DNA of 54,926 bases, taken from positions 1 through 54,926 of the forward strand of contig CASDPB010000084.1 in assembly GCA_949282305.1 (NCBI GenBank). Direction: 5' to 3'. Positions 1 to 7,207 of this stretch are shown in pieces. The notes below the pieces were generated by a model that was not told where the DNA came from, ran no database searches, and worked only from the letters and a program-made list of their open reading frames with translations. The stretch is from an uncultured Lentisphaeria bacterium (GTDB taxonomy: Bacteria > Verrucomicrobiota > Lentisphaeria > Victivallales > UBA1829). Both the position numbers and the translations under genes were made by a program. Within the stretch, counting starts at the first letter, position 1. Every line of letters starts with the position of its first letter.

Positions 1-177
1 TGGAATGATGTGCTGTCAAAACTGCCCGATAATTATTCTGTCAAGAGAAATCTTGTTATGGCGATTCTGAAAGATATTCAATGTATATCAAAAGGCAAGT
101 TTGATATCAATGTGGTTATGTCTAAGAGTATAAAATGGTGCGCCCACAAGGACTCGAACCTTGGACCCAATGATTAA
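1..177 (+). CDS. C-terminal end of a possible site-specific recombinase (partial)
   Basis: A reading frame is already open at base 1 and continues for 58 codons to a TAA at 175-177. It runs into the tRNA-Lys gene on the opposite strand, so its last residues (KWCAHKDSNLGPND) are simply the tRNA 3' half read antisense. The rest (NDVLSKLPDNYSVKRNLVMA and on) has AT-rich codons unlike the rest of the window. Recombinases of elements integrated into tRNA genes often end this way, and the Lys/Arg-rich helix resembles the tail of large serine recombinases. The family call is inference; no catalytic domain is inside the window. It could also be a chance open frame. Confidence 0.4.
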   Translation, partial: WNDVLSKLPDNYSVKRNLVMAILKDIQCISKGKFDINVVMSKSIKWCAHKDSNLGPND

Positions 178-211
178 GAGTCATTTGCTCTACCAACTGA
201 GCTATGGGCGC
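136..211 (-). tRNA. tRNA-Lys (anticodon CUU)
   Basis: Read on the minus strand, the gene starts GCGCCCATAGCTCAGTTGG and ends with the matching acceptor strand TGGGCGC, a discriminator A and an encoded CCA (136-138). The anticodon stem AATGA/TCATT encloses the loop CTCTTAA, giving anticodon CUU, which reads AAG. The T-loop GTTCGAGTC is normal. Length is 76 nt with CCA. The 3' end borders an AT-rich open frame, as at element integration sites. Confidence 0.97.
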
Positions 212-236
212 ATCTCCTGTTGCAGAGAATGCGTAT

Positions 237-264
237 AATATATCTGAATAGAATAAAAAATCAA
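237..264 (-). promoter_or_regulatory. promoter of tRNA-Lys
   Basis: On the minus strand TTGATT (259-264) and TATATT (237-242) are 16 bp apart. Transcription would start near 230, leaving a leader of about 20 nt before the tRNA. Assigned from consensus fit and position only. Confidence 0.5.
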
Positions 265-386
265 GGTCGTTTTTGAAAAATATTTGATTTTTTTATGCAG
301 ATACAGACTGAAGTGAGCAGAATATTCTGCCGGATTTGAAGTCCGGTCTCATCCTGCCGCAACTAGGACCGCATCACTGAAAATCA

Positions 387-417
387 TGCCGGATCCGTCC
401 CGGATACGAATCCGGCA
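387..417 (-). terminator. hairpin downstream of the EF-hand protein gene
   Basis: TGCCGGAT (387-394) and ATCCGGCA (410-417) form a perfect 8-bp stem with a 15-nt loop, 12 bp past the stop codon at 430. On the minus strand it is followed by TGATTTTC, a weak T tract, so it is a plausible but imperfect terminator. Confidence 0.45.
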
Positions 418-429
418 CATAAGATGTGT

Positions 430-2607
430 TCAGAAGCGGATTGAGACATTCTGAAGGAAAAAATACCAGATTGCAACTCCCGCCGCCGATCCCAGAAGCA
501 GGGCAAGGAGAATAATGAGGAACCTGGCGCATCCGGACATCTCGGCCGCCGTTTTAACCCCTTTCTGCTGTTTGAGAAAGCCGCCAACGACATCCACCGG
601 ATTCAACAGGGTTGTGATTGGTATTCTCGGCTGGCTCGTAAAGATGAGTCCCATCTTTCTGGAAAGGCGCATACGCTTGTTGAGCGCCCAGCCGCCCGCC
701 TCCAGAAATCCGGCGACGTTACGGCGGTAGAGCTTGACCAGTGATACCACTACCACTGGTCCGCCGAAGATCAGCAGGATACATAAAAGAACGCCTATGA
801 CATTCCAGAAGGAAATCTTGTGCAACGCCTGCGCCATGAAGGCAATGGAACTTCCGATTGCCGCAAGCCCGACTCCTCCGCCCATCAGGAGCATGGAACC
901 GCTGACTGCCGGAGTCTGCTGCTTAACTGACGCAGGCGGATTTTTAGGATCGTAAGACTGTGCCTGGGCGACGGATTTCTCAAAACCGGTTTCAAACTCT
1001 TTGGTGCGTGCCGAAAAGAATTTGTCGATTTGCTTGCCGATGAAAGTTCCGAACCGGTAAAACGGCATCCGCAGAGCCTCCGAAAAGGATACCGGCTGCT
1101 GGATGTAATCAATTACCTGCGCATCCCAGGTGATTCCGTCCGGAGTGACGAATACGCCGCTTTTGCCGATAAAAAGGTTGTACATGTCCCCCGACGTGAC
1201 CGCAACCGCGAGAGTCATCTTCCTGACCGCTCCGACTTGTCCGGTGGAGACCTCAACATACATTGTGCAGATGTTGCAGTTGACCGCCAGTTTCTTATGC
1301 GCTGCGACATTGGACACACGGGTTGTGAGGGTGAAATGCCGTCCGTCCATGATGAGTCTGCCAGCCAGAAGCATGGAGGTGATCTCCTGGTCGAACAGAG
1401 ACTTCAGCGATACATAATTATTCATGAATTCGAGCATGTGGCGCTGATAGAGAATGAGTTTGCGCACGTCCTTGAAACAGGCGATTTCATCCTTGCGCTC
1501 CGCATCGAACGCGATCATCGCCGTAATCCTGTCCGCGATATTTTCAGACAGGAACGATCTGAGCCTGTCGATGGGGAGCGTATCCAGGCAATCCGTGTTT
1601 TTCCGCTTGAGCCAGGCGGCATGGACCGCCAGCTTTGCTTTGACCGTGTTCCATTCCTCCTGTGTGATTTCGCTTTTTCCGGGGAGGGTTTCTGCGAAAA
1701 ATGAAACCAGGCGATCACCCCAGAGCGGATTCAGATCCGATTTCAGGAGCAGCAGCGATTTTTCATTGGGCTCGCAGACCGGCGCCGCGTTCAGGTATTT
1801 TTCCATTGCGGCGGAGTCCATGACATCCAGTGCGGGCATTGCTCTGGTGGTGCTGCCGGAAGACATGCGCAGAATCCCGCAGAACATGAAGAACTCATCC
1901 ACTTTGGGTCCCAGTTCCTGATATTGCCCGAAAATTTCTTTCGTCGCATCGCCGTAAGGCAGGATTTCAGGGGAGGCGAGGGGTTCGTCATACCATTCCA
2001 GATAGGCTTTTGCCTTGTCTCCGAATTGAGTCAGAATCTCCTGATTGATGCCGTCAAGCCCGGAAATGTCGGTGACTTTCCCGATGCAGTTCATGGCGAA
2101 AGTTGCGAATTCCGCGACGTCCGGATCGGGAATCAGGGCAGGTGGGATGACCCCGTCGCCGTTCTGGAGACCCGCCGCCATGATTCTCTTCCGGTCGCGG
2201 ATGTCCGCAAGAGAAATTTCCTGCGGTTCTTCCGTGCCTGTGTTTTCCATGGCGAGTTTTGCGGACCGGAGAAGCATTCTGCCTTCCGGCGTTTCATCGT
2301 TGATCGCCGAGAATTTCAGGACATCGGAAGCGCTGTTGACTCCGGAATAGTCTTTCAGGGCGTTCAACAGCCAGCCGATGGCGCGCTTTGCCTCATCCAC
2401 GCGAATTTTGCCGTTGCTGTCGTCATCCATGAATGCGAGGAACTCAGGATCGCAGGAGATGGAGTCGATCGGAAGACTGGTCATTGCCCACAGGGCGGCG
2501 TCAAGGTCTTTGACATGAAAAAGATCTTCCGCGGTTTTCACAGCGATCTGCCAGGAGGCGCCGACACGCTCGAAACTCATCTGTCCGGAGACTGGATTAT
2601 TTTTCAT
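430..2607 (-). CDS. large membrane protein with EF-hand-type calcium loops, function unknown
   Basis: A 725-residue protein that I cannot assign to a named family. Residues 61-72 (DDDSNGKIRVDE) fit the 12-residue EF-hand loop, with D1, D3, N5, G6, I8 and E12 all present. A weaker loop lies at about 147-158 (LQNGDGVIPPAL). Most of the chain is soluble and lacks an N-terminal signal peptide. Near the C-terminus are hydrophobic segments (GSMLLMGGGVGLAAIGSSIA, then FWNVIGVLLCILLIFGGPVV) and a last one ending IWYFFLQ, so it is probably anchored in the inner membrane by its tail. The start overlaps the end of the upstream transferase gene by 11 bp, implying coupled translation. An internal Met at residue 10 is an alternative start. 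Calcium binding is inferred from the motif alone. Confidence 0.75.
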   Translation of the reverse strand: MKNNPVSGQMSFERVGASWQIAVKTAEDLFHVKDLDAALWAMTSLPIDSISCDPEFLAFMDDDSNGKIRVDEAKRAIGWLLNALKDYSGVNSASDVLKFSAINDETPEGRMLLRSAKLAMENTGTEEPQEISLADIRDRKRIMAAGLQNGDGVIPPALIPDPDVAEFATFAMNCIGKVTDISGLDGINQEILTQFGDKAKAYLEWYDEPLASPEILPYGDATKEIFGQYQELGPKVDEFFMFCGILRMSSGSTTRAMPALDVMDSAAMEKYLNAAPVCEPNEKSLLLLKSDLNPLWGDRLVSFFAETLPGKSEITQEEWNTVKAKLAVHAAWLKRKNTDCLDTLPIDRLRSFLSENIADRITAMIAFDAERKDEIACFKDVRKLILYQRHMLEFMNNYVSLKSLFDQEITSMLLAGRLIMDGRHFTLTTRVSNVAAHKKLAVNCNICTMYVEVSTGQVGAVRKMTLAVAVTSGDMYNLFIGKSGVFVTPDGITWDAQVIDYIQQPVSFSEALRMPFYRFGTFIGKQIDKFFSARTKEFETGFEKSVAQAQSYDPKNPPASVKQQTPAVSGSMLLMGGGVGLAAIGSSIAFMAQALHKISFWNVIGVLLCILLIFGGPVVVVSLVKLYRRNVAGFLEAGGWALNKRMRLSRKMGLIFTSQPRIPITTLLNPVDVVGGFLKQQKGVKTAAEMSGCARFLIILLALLLGSAAGVAIWYFFLQNVSIRF

Positions 2608-3730
2608 TGGAGGAGATTTCCCGTGGTTGGACTTGCTGTTTATTTTGAAGGGTTCCGGAATACTGGATCAGCGTGAGCAGCAGAAGGATTGCGACTCCCT
2701 GGGCGATCAGGATCAGGCACGATCTCTCGTCTCCCCAGAGCAGCGGCATGGCGCCCAGTCCCGCAATGAGGCACAGCAGATGCACCAGAAGGACAGCGCG
2801 CTTGCGCGACATTCCCATGTGGAAAAAGCGATGGGAGATGTGATTGTGGTCGCCGACATAGATCGGTTTGCGGTTGAGGATGCGGATCACGACGACGGCG
2901 AGCGTATCGAAGATCGGGACGGCGAGAATGAACAGCGGGATCAGGATGGAAAGGCGCGATTCCGAGACCAGCGGGTTGAAATAGGTGACTTTTGCACTGA
3001 TGACCGCCAGCATGTAACCTAGAAAATGGCTTCCCCCGTCTCCCATGAAGATGGATGCCGGAGAATGGTTGAAGAACCAGAACCCGATTGCCGAACCGGC
3101 ACAGCAGGCGCCGAGGCACGCCACGAAATACTGTTCATTGACAATCGCCGCGGTGGTGAAAAACAGAAACGCAATGGCAGCCGTCCCCACGGCAAGACCG
3201 TCCATATTGTCAAAGAAATTGATTGCATTGAAGATGAAAATGATCCAGAATACGGTCAGAATCCAGCTCAGAAACGGGAGATCCAGGAAGAGCGTGATGT
3301 GAACACCGCCGAAAGTCGCGGTTGCGATGGCGATGGCGATCTGCCCATACAGCTTGTGATGCGCCTTCATGGCGTGTTTGTCGTCATACGTCCCCATGAG
3401 GAGCGCCGCCAAAGTGCAGAGAATGATTACGGCAAATTCGCGCAGGATCAGTTTGATTCCCGCGACTCCTGCGAGAATATCCTGCATTGCCCTTTCCGGC
3501 AGAATGAACGTAACCGCCGCCAGAGCCGCCAGAATCGTGAGAAACCATGCGGTGAACATGGCGACACCGCCCAGGAGCGGTGTGGATTTCGCATGAAGTT
3601 TGTGTCCTTCGCATTTGGGTATGTCAAGGAATCCGATCATCTGGGCGGCTTTCTGGCATGCCGGAGTCAGAATCAGCGAAAGTCCCAGCGCCATGATGAA
3701 TACCGCCGCATAAATTTGTGCCCAGTCCAA
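2597..3730 (-). CDS. WecA/TagO-family undecaprenyl-phosphate glycosyl-1-phosphate transferase
   Basis: Polytopic membrane protein of 377 residues in the MraY/WecA family. These enzymes transfer a sugar-1-phosphate from a UDP-sugar to undecaprenyl phosphate, starting O-antigen, teichoic acid or other envelope glycans. Visible signatures are the N-terminal HKLHAKSTPLLGG, the catalytic-site NFFDNMDGLAVG with its Asp pair, and the cytosolic VGDHNHISHRFF loop, which is typical of the WecA/TagO branch rather than MraY. The start is TTG at 3730, preceded by a strong AAGGAGG six bases upstream. The sugar (GlcNAc or another HexNAc) cannot be read from the sequence. Transcribed with the EF-hand membrane protein gene. 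Confidence 0.88.
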   Translation of the reverse strand: MDWAQIYAAVFIMALGLSLILTPACQKAAQMIGFLDIPKCEGHKLHAKSTPLLGGVAMFTAWFLTILAALAAVTFILPERAMQDILAGVAGIKLILREFAVIILCTLAALLMGTYDDKHAMKAHHKLYGQIAIAIATATFGGVHITLFLDLPFLSWILTVFWIIFIFNAINFFDNMDGLAVGTAAIAFLFFTTAAIVNEQYFVACLGACCAGSAIGFWFFNHSPASIFMGDGGSHFLGYMLAVISAKVTYFNPLVSESRLSILIPLFILAVPIFDTLAVVVIRILNRKPIYVGDHNHISHRFFHMGMSRKRAVLLVHLLCLIAGLGAMPLLWGDERSCLILIAQGVAILLLLTLIQYSGTLQNKQQVQPREISSNEK

Positions 3731-3771
3731 TGGAGCCTCCTTGAATCTTTGATTAACCTTGCGTTTTGCAC

Positions 3772-3800
3772 TGGACTACTTGTCCGGGAACGCATATATT
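3772..3800 (+). promoter_or_regulatory. promoter of the radical SAM gene at 3851
   Basis: TGGACT (3772-3777) and TATATT (3795-3800) are 17 bp apart, in the divergent gap between the transferase and radical SAM genes. The -35 matches TTGACA at four of six positions. Confidence 0.4.
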
Positions 3801-3850
3801 ATTACTATAAACCAAAAAGTGCTTTTATTCAAAGGAGTTTTCTGCTTATT

Positions 3851-4834
3851 ATGAGTCAAATCAAGACAAAATGCGTGTTCGGTCCGATTCCCTCCCGGCG
3901 CCTCGGGCTGTCCCTCGGCATTGACCTTCTGCCATACAAGACCTGTTCGATGGACTGCGTTTACTGTGAATGCGGCGCGACCACCAATCTGACCTGCGAG
4001 CGCAGGGAATATTTCCCGACCCGGCTGGTGATTCAGGAACTTGACGAAGTCCTGGCAAAACATCAGAAAATCGACTATGTGACTTTTTCCGGCGTAGGTG
4101 AACCGACTCTGCATTCCGGAATCGGGACGATTATCCGCCATATCAAAGAGACGTATCCCGAACTGAAAATCTGTCTGCTGACAAACGCATCGCTTCTGAA
4201 CGAGGAACAGGTCGCGGAGGAAGTTGCGCCCGTCGATCTGATCGTTCCCTCCATGGACGGCTCCAATGACGGGGAACTCTCCAGGATCAACCGCCAGGCG
4301 GCGGGGATCACTCTGGAAAGCGTGGTGAAGGGGATCATCAACTTCAAGCGGCATTCCCGTGCCGCCGTCTGGCTTGAGATTTTCATTCTTCCGGGAGTGA
4401 ATGACAGCATGGAGTCCGCGGAACGGTTCCGTGCGCTTGCCGCGAGGATCATGCCGGACAAGGTGCAGTTGAACACGCTGGACCGTCCCGGGCTTTATGA
4501 ATGGGTTCAGCCGGCGGATGATGCGGTGCTGAATCAGATTGCCGGGGTGATCGGACGTTCCGTCCCGGTGGAGAAGATTGCGAAACATGCCCGGCGCGTA
4601 GAGAATGCGAATCATGAAGAATTGGATGTCGAGCAGTATAACGAATTGATTCTCAAAACCTTGCGTTCGCGTCCATGCACTGCCGAGGATATTTCTGCCA
4701 CGGTCGGGATCGAAGCCGATCGCATTGCCCCGCATCTCCGGCGCATGGAACGTGCCGGGATGGTCGTCTCCGAGTCCGGTACGCGCGGAACTTTTTTCCG
4801 TCCGGTGAAACAACCGGGTGGCGGCGGAGAGTGA
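3851..4834 (+). CDS. radical SAM protein related to wyosine synthetases (COG0731 type)
   Basis: A 327-residue protein opening with FGPIPSRRLGLSLGIDLLPY, a signature of the COG0731 group. The radical SAM cluster ligands are Cys32, Cys36 and Cys39 (CSMDCVYC, a CX3CX2C pattern). The SAM-binding strand YVTFSGVGEPTLH follows. The last roughly 70 residues look like a winged helix (CTAEDISATVGIEADRIAPH...). Archaeal relatives modify tRNA guanosine 37; the substrate of bacterial members is not established. The start is ATG 3851, after AAAGGAG; the open frame upstream lacks coding character. It stands alone with its own promoter. Confidence 0.85.
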   Translation: MSQIKTKCVFGPIPSRRLGLSLGIDLLPYKTCSMDCVYCECGATTNLTCERREYFPTRLVIQELDEVLAKHQKIDYVTFSGVGEPTLHSGIGTIIRHIKETYPELKICLLTNASLLNEEQVAEEVAPVDLIVPSMDGSNDGELSRINRQAAGITLESVVKGIINFKRHSRAAVWLEIFILPGVNDSMESAERFRALAARIMPDKVQLNTLDRPGLYEWVQPADDAVLNQIAGVIGRSVPVEKIAKHARRVENANHEELDVEQYNELILKTLRSRPCTAEDISATVGIEADRIAPHLRRMERAGMVVSESGTRGTFFRPVKQPGGGGE

Positions 4835-4921
4835 ACTCCGGAACATGGCGGCTCACTCCGAAATGTTCGTTCAGAACATTGGACTGATGCCGCGATGCTG
4901 TGCCCGCCGGAAGAGAATCAT

Positions 4922-4940
4922 GCAGGACTTTCCGCCCTGC
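4922..4940. repeat. small hairpin GCAGG...CCTGC
   Basis: GCAGG (4922-4926) and CCTGC (4936-4940) can pair across a 9-nt loop between the radical SAM gene and the convergent hypothetical gene. No T tract follows. The GCAGGACTTT core also occurs at about 12532, in another intergenic hairpin region. Confidence 0.3.
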
Positions 4941-4996
4941 GGCAGGTGTCCGTTTCCGGGAATGCGGCGTATTCCGGTTCCCGCGCGGGGCTTCCG

Positions 4997-5446
4997 TTAT
5001 TCATTCATCAGATAGGGACTGAATCCGAAATACCTGCATTCTCTTACCATGAGAAACGGCGGAAACACAGGCAGGGAACCGCGTATGGAAATCTGTACGG
5101 ATGCAGTTGTTTTTACAATATGATAACAGCCCGTGGAACCGTTTGATGCGACATGCAGACGAATCGCGGGATCCAGTAATTTCGGCGTCATCTGGAATTT
5201 TGCCTGATAAGGGGCCGGTGCATATTCCGGAAGATCGGCTGTGAGCGACGGATAACCGGCGGAAGTCTGTCCGGCGAGAGGTCCGCAGTAAAAACCGAGC
5301 GAGGCGGATTTTTCCTGCGCCGGGTTGCTGTTTTCCCGAAGGTCGCTTGCTATCAGCATCCATTTGCTGTGCAGGGCGGGAATGAAGATTACCGGCATCT
5401 GGCGTGTCGTTTCTTTTTTGATAGGATAAGTGATCCAGCCTGGCAT
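4997..5446 (-). CDS. hypothetical protein
   Basis: A 149-residue frame that I do not recognise. It is Pro- and Ser-rich (MPGWITYPIKKETTRQMPVI..., ...PEYAPAPYQAKFQ...), with no signal peptide, membrane helix or known motif. Two things support it as real: ATG 5446 is preceded by AGAGGTG at suitable distance, and a good promoter (TTGATT, 16 bp, TATATT) lies 40-65 bp upstream on the same strand. An adjacent TTG could extend it by one codon. It stands alone between two plus-strand genes. Confidence 0.5.
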   Translation of the reverse strand: MPGWITYPIKKETTRQMPVIFIPALHSKWMLIASDLRENSNPAQEKSASLGFYCGPLAGQTSAGYPSLTADLPEYAPAPYQAKFQMTPKLLDPAIRLHVASNGSTGCYHIVKTTASVQISIRGSLPVFPPFLMVRECRYFGFSPYLMNE

Positions 5447-5485
5447 CAATGCACCTCTTTTCTGCTTGTTGTCCTGAACTATGGG

Positions 5486-5513
5486 AATATAAGCGCTTGA
5501 AGGAAAAAATCAA
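5486..5513 (-). promoter_or_regulatory. promoter of the hypothetical gene at 4997-5446
   Basis: On the minus strand TTGATT (5508-5513) and TATATT (5486-5491) are separated by 16 bp, the same elements as at the tRNA-Lys promoter. Confidence 0.5.
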
Positions 5514-5659
5514 TTTGCTTTTACAAAAATATGAGTTTGAAATAGGAATAATTATTAAAGAGTGATATTTTCTTTCCGGGAAGACTTGAATTTAATGAAA
5601 AAGGGAATAGGTTATTCCAGGAATCCCGAACGGGGAAAACGAAAACTGAGGAGAGCAAC

Positions 5660-6196
5660 ATGGCTGATTTGAAAGGCAGTAAAACCGCGGCGAACCTTGC
5701 GTATGCGTTTGCCGGAGAGTCCCAGGCAAGAAACAAATACACCTACTTTGCAAGCGTCGCCCGCAAGGAAGGGTACGAGCAGATCGCCGCGATTTTTGAA
5801 ATGACGGCAAACAACGAAAAAGAACATGCGAAACTCTGGTTCAAGGCTCTGAACGGCATCGGCAATACAGCGGAAAATCTTGCCGCGGCTGCCGCCGGCG
5901 AGCATGAAGAGTGGACCGAAATGTACAAAAACTTTGCCGAAGAAGCAAAACAGGAGGGGTTCGACGACATTGCAAGACTTTTTGAGCGGGTCGCCCAGAT
6001 TGAGAAACGCCATGAGGAACGCTATAAAAAGCTCCTTGAAAACGTGGAAAAGAATGAAGTCTGGGTAAAGACTGGTCCGCGCCGCTGGGAATGCCGCAAC
6101 TGCGGTCATGTCTACATCGGAGAAAAGGCGCCTGAAATCTGCCCGACCTGCAAACACCCGAAGGCATTCTTCGAGATCGAAGCGGAAAACTACTGA
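5660..6196 (+). CDS. rbr: rubrerythrin
   Basis: Cytoplasmic peroxidase of 178 residues that reduces hydrogen peroxide using a diiron site and a rubredoxin-like iron centre, typical of anaerobes. The four-helix ferritin-like domain (about 1-140) contributes E20 in [10 protein letters not shown], the NEKEHAK segment and EKRHEERY. The C-terminal domain carries CRNCGHVY and [11 protein letters not shown], the two CX2C pairs that hold the rubredoxin iron. ATG 5660 follows GAGGAGAG. The gene is a single unit ending at a clear terminator. The upstream region is AT-rich and has a short AATAATTATT palindrome, but I cannot assign a PerR site. Confidence 0.95.
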   Translation: MADLKGSKTAANLAYAFAGESQARNKYTYFASVARKEGYEQIAAIFEMTANNEKEHAKLWFKALNGIGNTAENLAAAAAGEHEEWTEMYKNFAEEAKQEGFDDIARLFERVAQIEKRHEERYKKLLENVEKNEVWVKTGPRRWECRNCGHVYIGEKAPEICPTCKHPKAFFEIEAENY

Positions 6197-6249
6197 TTTC
6201 TGCAAATGATTTGCCGGATGCTTCAGATGATCGCCCGGCGCAAACCGAG

Positions 6250-6275
6250 AGCCCCGCGGAGACGCGGGGCTTTTT
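6250..6275 (+). terminator. rho-independent terminator after rubrerythrin
   Basis: AGCCCCGCG (6250-6258) pairs with CGCGGGGCT (6263-6271) around a GAGA tetraloop, and the stem runs directly into TTTTT. Confidence 0.9.
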
Positions 6276-6333
6276 CAGTTTTACGGAAAAAGACTCGGAA
6301 GAGATCATGTCCCATACCGTGGTCAGTGCGGGG

Positions 6334-6867
6334 CTATTCCTGTTTTGCCCACTCCGGCGCATTGTGAACTTTTGCCGGATTGAAGCGGGTCCGGGGGCTG
6401 GGTTCCGCCGCAGGAATGCCGATGGCGATTCCTCCGAACGGAATGATATTTTCCGGGATACGGAAGAGTTTCCGCAGGGCGGTGATCCGCTCTTCCCGCG
6501 GATGGATTCCGAGCCAGCAGGCGCCGAGTCCGAGGGCAGGGGCGGCGAGCAGGAGATTTTCCGTTGCCGCCGCACAGTCCTGAAGCAGATAGGAGAGGCT
6601 TTCCGAATGTGCGCGCCTGATGTCGCCGCAGACGATGATCCCGAGAGGAGCTTTTGCCAGGAAATGGCCGTTCGGCAGACATTCCGATACGGCTTTCAGT
6701 GTCTCTCTGTCCCGCAGGACGAGAAATTCCCACGGGTCTTTGCAGCAGGCGGACGGTGCCGCCATTGCCGCTTCCAGCAGGGATTGAAGCTGCTGTTCCG
6801 TAACCGGGGCGTCAGTGAATTCTCTTACACTGCGCCGCCGCCAGATGAAATCCAATGCCTGATCCAT
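6334..6867 (-). CDS. nitroreductase family protein
   Basis: A 177-residue FMN-dependent oxidoreductase of the nitroreductase fold, reducing nitro compounds, quinones or similar acceptors with NAD(P)H. The N-terminal FIWRRRSVREFTDAPV carries the RRSxRxF FMN-phosphate motif, followed by AAMAAPSACCKDPWEFLVL. The central helix LLQDCAAATENLLLAAPALGLGACWLG is characteristic, as is the C-terminal FGGIAIGIPA. Many anaerobes carry several such small enzymes and the substrate cannot be deduced. It ends convergently with rubrerythrin; ATG 6867 is preceded by GGAGG. Confidence 0.9.
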   Translation of the reverse strand: MDQALDFIWRRRSVREFTDAPVTEQQLQSLLEAAMAAPSACCKDPWEFLVLRDRETLKAVSECLPNGHFLAKAPLGIIVCGDIRRAHSESLSYLLQDCAAATENLLLAAPALGLGACWLGIHPREERITALRKLFRIPENIIPFGGIAIGIPAAEPSPRTRFNPAKVHNAPEWAKQE

Positions 6868-7151
6868 TTTGCATCCTCCGTATGAAAGTTTCTGGTTTCA
6901 GATATGATAATGCGGGACTGACGGTTTTTCAAATTCAGCCGCGGACATATTGCGGGAATATTTGTTTTTTGGGCATTCCTACCCTTTTTCCGTCTGCTTC
7001 AGGACGGTTGTCTCCGGGAAAAACGGCATTGCGGACAGTATCGTTTCCGGTGTATTCGATCATGAGTGTTTCTGCCGCAGTGTTTCCCGCCGTTTTTCCG
7101 AAAGACAGGCATGTCTCCGAGGTGCATTGACGCCGTTTCCCGTTTTCCGGC
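6868..7151. other. intergenic region without a supported gene
   Basis: The divergent gap between the nitroreductase and YgiQ genes. I see no RNA gene or convincing reading frame here; the YgiQ promoter lies at its right end. A minus-strand frame starting at 7064 stops after 21 codons. Confidence 0.6.
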
Positions 7152-7180
7152 TTGATTGTTGCCGCATTCCGGTGTAAATT
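7152..7180 (+). promoter_or_regulatory. promoter of the YgiQ gene
   Basis: TTGATT (7152-7157) and TAAATT (7175-7180) are 17 bp apart, 28 bp before the ATG at 7208. A GGGAG follows at about 7194. Confidence 0.5.
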
Positions 7181-7207
7181 ACCGGATTACATCGGGAGTT
7201 TTTTTTT

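Noticed and set aside
1030-1704. Long plus-strand open frames opposite the EF-hand, mlaE, ftsH and tex genes
   Set aside because: They are antisense frames produced by codon bias in GC-rich genes. The proteins on the opposite strand have recognisable domains and these do not.
5530-5575. PerR-like operator before rubrerythrin (AATAATTATT)
   Set aside because: The palindrome is only 10 bp in AT-rich DNA and does not match the PerR consensus well. No promoter could be placed around it.
6935-7064. Possible small minus-strand gene upstream of the nitroreductase
   Set aside because: The frame stops after 21 codons, in a T-rich stretch. It would only continue if one base were removed, and no ribosome site or conservation supports it.
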